The notes beneath the pieces are model-generated. The model was not told the origin of the DNA. It did not search any database and saw only the letters and a program-made list of their open reading frames with translations. From an uncultured Peptococcaceae bacterium (lineage in GTDB: Bacteria; Bacillota; Peptococcia; Peptococcales; Peptococcaceae), in assembly GCA_902496505.1 (NCBI GenBank), contig CABVBB010000052.1:1-8971 (forward strand): 8,971 bases of DNA, read 5' to 3'. Position 1 is the stretch's first letter. Each line of letters starts with the position of its first letter. This document shows, piece by piece, positions 7,144-8,971 of this stretch. The translations under genes were made by a program, and so were the position numbers.

Positions 7144-8391
7144 ATGAATAAGACTTTACCTTTTGATCGCGCTCAGATCGAAGCCATTGCCCAAACGTAT
7201 CCCACACCTTTTTACCTGTATGACGAGCAGGCCATCCGTCAAAACGCCCGCCGCCTGATCAAAGCCTTCGACTGGGCACCAGCTTTTAAAGAATACTTCG
7301 CTGTGAAAGCCACGCCCAATCCTTACATCCTGAAAGTTCTCCACGAAGAGGGCTTCGGCGCTGACTGCAGCTCCCTGCCTGAACTGCTGCTGGCCGAAAA
7401 AGCCGGCATCACTGGTCAGGAGATCATGCTGACTTCCAACAATACCCCTGTGGAGGAATTCGCCAAAGCGCTGGAACTGGGCGCTATCCTCAATCTGGAC
7501 GACATCACCCATATCGCTTATCTGGAAGAGCATCTCCAGCTGCCTAAGACGATCTCTTTCCGCTACAATCCTGGCCCTCTGCGCGGCGGCAATGCCATCA
7601 TCGGCACGCCGGAGGAAGCCAAATACGGCCTGACCCGCGAGCAGATCTTTGAGGCTTACCGCATCATGCGGGACAAAGGCTGCGAAACTTTTGGCATCCA
7701 CACCATGATCATTTCCAATGAGCTCAACGTCAATTATTTTGCCGAAACGGCCCAGATGATGTTCGACCTCATCGTGGAACTGCACGATGAACTGGGCATC
7801 GCCATCTCTTTCGTTGATTTCGGCGGCGGCGTCGGCATCCCATACCGCCCAGAAGAAGAGGCGGTCGATCTGGAAAAATTGGGGCAGCTGGTCAAGGAAC
7901 GCTACGAAGCGACCATCGCGGCCAAGGGTCTCGCCCCGCTCACCATCTGCCTGGAATGCGGCCGCGTCATCACTGGACCGTATGGTTACCTCGTTACCCA
8001 GGCCATCCACCGCAAGGACACCTACAAGCATTATATCGGTGTAGACGCCTGCATGGCCAACCTCATGCGTCCGGGCATGTACGGTGCTTACCACCATATC
8101 ACCGTGCTGGGCAAAGACGGCGTGCCGTTCGATCACACTTATGACGTGGTCGGCAGTCTCTGTGAGAATTGCGATAAATTTGCCATCGATCGTTCGCTGC
8201 CTGCCATCAACACCGGCGATTACCTCGTTATCCATGATGCTGGCGCGCACGGCCACGCTATGGGCTTCAATTACAACGGCAAGCTGCGCTCGGCAGAGCT
8301 TTTGCTCAAAGCAGACGGCACGGTGCAGCAGATCCGCCGCGCGGAGACGATCGATGACCTCTTTGCTACGCTGGATCTCAGCCAACTCTAG
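7144..8391 (+). CDS. lysA: Diaminopimelate decarboxylase (variant-motif clade)
   Basis: This 415-residue fold-type III PLP enzyme should decarboxylate meso-diaminopimelate to L-lysine in the cytosol, the last step of lysine synthesis. Visible features are the PLP lysine K55 in YFAVKATPNP, the phosphate-binding GGGVG at 227-231, a catalytic Cys C340 in GSLCENCD, and the C-terminal HDAGAHGHAMGFNYNGK region. The CEN-D motif resembles DAP decarboxylase (CES-D) and not ornithine decarboxylase. It departs from textbook LysA: the usual H-C-H-I-G-S motif reads GIHTMIISN (184-192), and the usual EPGR reads ECGR (271-274). Such variants occur in a clade commonly annotated as LysA, but substrate specificity is less certain. 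The ATG at 7144 has GGAGG (7132-7136) 7 bases upstream. It is probably co-transcribed with the flavoprotein gene 21 bases downstream. Confidence 0.83.
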   Translation: MNKTLPFDRAQIEAIAQTYPTPFYLYDEQAIRQNARRLIKAFDWAPAFKEYFAVKATPNPYILKVLHEEGFGADCSSLPELLLAEKAGITGQEIMLTSNNTPVEEFAKALELGAILNLDDITHIAYLEEHLQLPKTISFRYNPGPLRGGNAIIGTPEEAKYGLTREQIFEAYRIMRDKGCETFGIHTMIISNELNVNYFAETAQMMFDLIVELHDELGIAISFVDFGGGVGIPYRPEEEAVDLEKLGQLVKERYEATIAAKGLAPLTICLECGRVITGPYGYLVTQAIHRKDTYKHYIGVDACMANLMRPGMYGAYHHITVLGKDGVPFDHTYDVVGSLCENCDKFAIDRSLPAINTGDYLVIHDAGAHGHAMGFNYNGKLRSAELLLKADGTVQQIRRAETIDDLFATLDLSQL

Positions 8392-8412
8392 GCCGCTGAA
8401 AGGAGAACGATC

Positions 8413-8883
8413 ATGACCTTTTCCCGCATCCGCCTGACAGCCGAAGAAGCGCAGGCTCTGCTGGCTCAGGGCCGCTGGGGCGTGCTTTCCACAGCAGATG
8501 CCAATGGTCAGCCGTACGGCGTGCCTATCAATTACGTCTACGATCCCCAGCAGCAGCTGATCTACTGCCACTGCGCGGCCGCCGGACAAAAACTGGCCAA
8601 TATCGCAGCCAACAGCCAAGTCTCCTTCACCGTGGTGACCGAAGAGCACATTTTGGAGGAAGCCTTCGTTTCCAATTACCGCAGCGTCATCGTTCAAGGC
8701 CGCGCTGAGATCTATACCGATCCTGCGCAGATGGAGCGGCCTTTAGCGCTGCTCTGCGCGGCCTTAGCCCCCTCCACCACCGCCAATCAGCGCAAGGACG
8801 TGATCGCACGCTATCTGGCCGCTGTGCGCATCATCGCCATCCATATCGAGAGCCTCACCAGCAAAGAAAACCACGACACCTGA
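8413..8883 (+). CDS. Pyridoxamine-phosphate-oxidase-fold flavoprotein, NimA-like
   Basis: This 156-residue protein has the length and layout of the FMN-binding split-barrel family that includes 5-nitroimidazole reductase NimA: GRWGVLSTADANGQPYGVPI at 20-39, IYCHCAAAGQKLANI at 50-64 (matching the family's IYFHGA-x-x-GKK region, with H53 at the conserved His), and NYRSVIVQGRAEI at 89-101. Family members bind FMN or a similar cofactor and have poorly defined physiological redox roles; some inactivate nitroimidazoles. The fold name does not mean it makes PLP. The start at 8413 follows AAAGGAG (8399-8405) at a normal distance, and the gap from the lysA stop is only 21 bases, so it is probably the second gene of that unit. 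Confidence 0.82.
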   Translation: MTFSRIRLTAEEAQALLAQGRWGVLSTADANGQPYGVPINYVYDPQQQLIYCHCAAAGQKLANIAANSQVSFTVVTEEHILEEAFVSNYRSVIVQGRAEIYTDPAQMERPLALLCAALAPSTTANQRKDVIARYLAAVRIIAIHIESLTSKENHDT

Positions 8884-8894
8884 GCACGCCAAAA

Positions 8895-8916
8895 GGGGCT
8901 GTCGCAATAAATCCCC
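8895..8916. other. GGGGCTGTCGCA element, possible mobile or terminator half-repeat
   Basis: Just after the flavoprotein stop, GGGGCTGTCGCA (8895-8906) is followed by an AT-rich run and CCCC (8913-8916). The first part resembles one arm of GC-rich terminal or terminator repeats common in Firmicutes genomes, but its full complement (GCGACAGCCCC) is not present in the remaining 55 bases. It may be a decayed repeat or one arm of an element that continues beyond the window. Confidence 0.25.
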
Positions 8917-8934
8917 AAAAACTAAACAAAAAAT

Positions 8935-8965
8935 AAACAGCCGGACTTGCGCAGTCCGGCTGTTT
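8935..8965. terminator. Intrinsic terminator hairpin at the window end
   Basis: AAACAGCCGGACT (8935-8947) and its exact complement (8953-8965) form a 13-bp stem with a 5-base loop. On the plus strand the tail is short (TTTCTG), while the A-rich 8917-8937 becomes a long U-rich tail on the minus strand. It ends the lysA-nim transcript and probably works better for a convergent transcript coming from beyond the window. Confidence 0.8.
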
Positions 8966-8971
8966 CTGTAA

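Noticed and set aside
7156..8697. 513-codon open frame on the minus strand opposite lysA and the flavoprotein gene
   Set aside because: It overlaps two well-supported genes completely, shows no recognisable domain, and reads as the low-complexity Asp/Val/Ala-rich antisense of a codon-biased gene.

Overview
The window looks like chromosomal DNA of a moderately GC-rich Bacillota (Firmicutes) anaerobe. An SLH-anchored surface protein with a putative Ig module, consensus AGGAGG-type ribosome binding sites, TTGACA/TATAAT-like promoters, a Nim-like flavoprotein and a LysA of a variant motif type all fit Clostridia or Negativicutes. I cannot name a genus from the sequence alone. There are no tRNA, rRNA, CRISPR or intact mobile-element signals. 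The six genes fill nearly all of the window and there is no gene-free stretch above 300 bases.

Layout, left to right. (1) Bases 2-1699 (+) are the 3' part of a long surface-protein gene: the end of one repeat module, a putative Ig domain, a Gly/Ser linker, an unassigned domain and three C-terminal SLH repeats. It looks richer in G+C than the rest. (2) A strong bidirectional terminator at 1786-1829 separates it from a convergent minus-strand pair. (3) That pair, transcribed leftward from about 5450, is a cytosolic alkaline-phosphatase-superfamily phosphodiesterase/phosphatase (5392-3365) followed by a DASS/SLC13-type anion permease (3307-1853). A perfect 10-bp hairpin lies between the two genes. 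(4) A 220-bp divergent intergenic region holds back-to-back promoter candidates and short palindromes. (5) Reading rightward from it is a MocR-type regulator (GntR winged helix fused to a PLP-dependent aminotransferase-like domain, 5613-7028). (6) A strong separate promoter with overlapping inverted repeats drives a diaminopimelate decarboxylase-like gene (7144-8391), followed after 21 bp by a pyridoxamine-phosphate-oxidase-fold NimA-like flavoprotein (8413-8883). A hairpin at 8935-8965 closes the window.

How they may work together. MocR regulators are very often divergent from their targets, so the simplest reading is that this one controls the phosphodiesterase-permease pair: an uptake-and-hydrolysis cassette for an anionic, possibly amino-bearing, phospho- or sulfo-compound, with the compound or a product sensed through PLP in the regulator. 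The substrate is not identifiable from sequence. The lysA-nim pair has its own promoter and may be independent, although PLP links the regulator and LysA. I see no clear signature of a wholly new system; the divergent MocR/phosphodiesterase/permease cassette is the best candidate for something undescribed.
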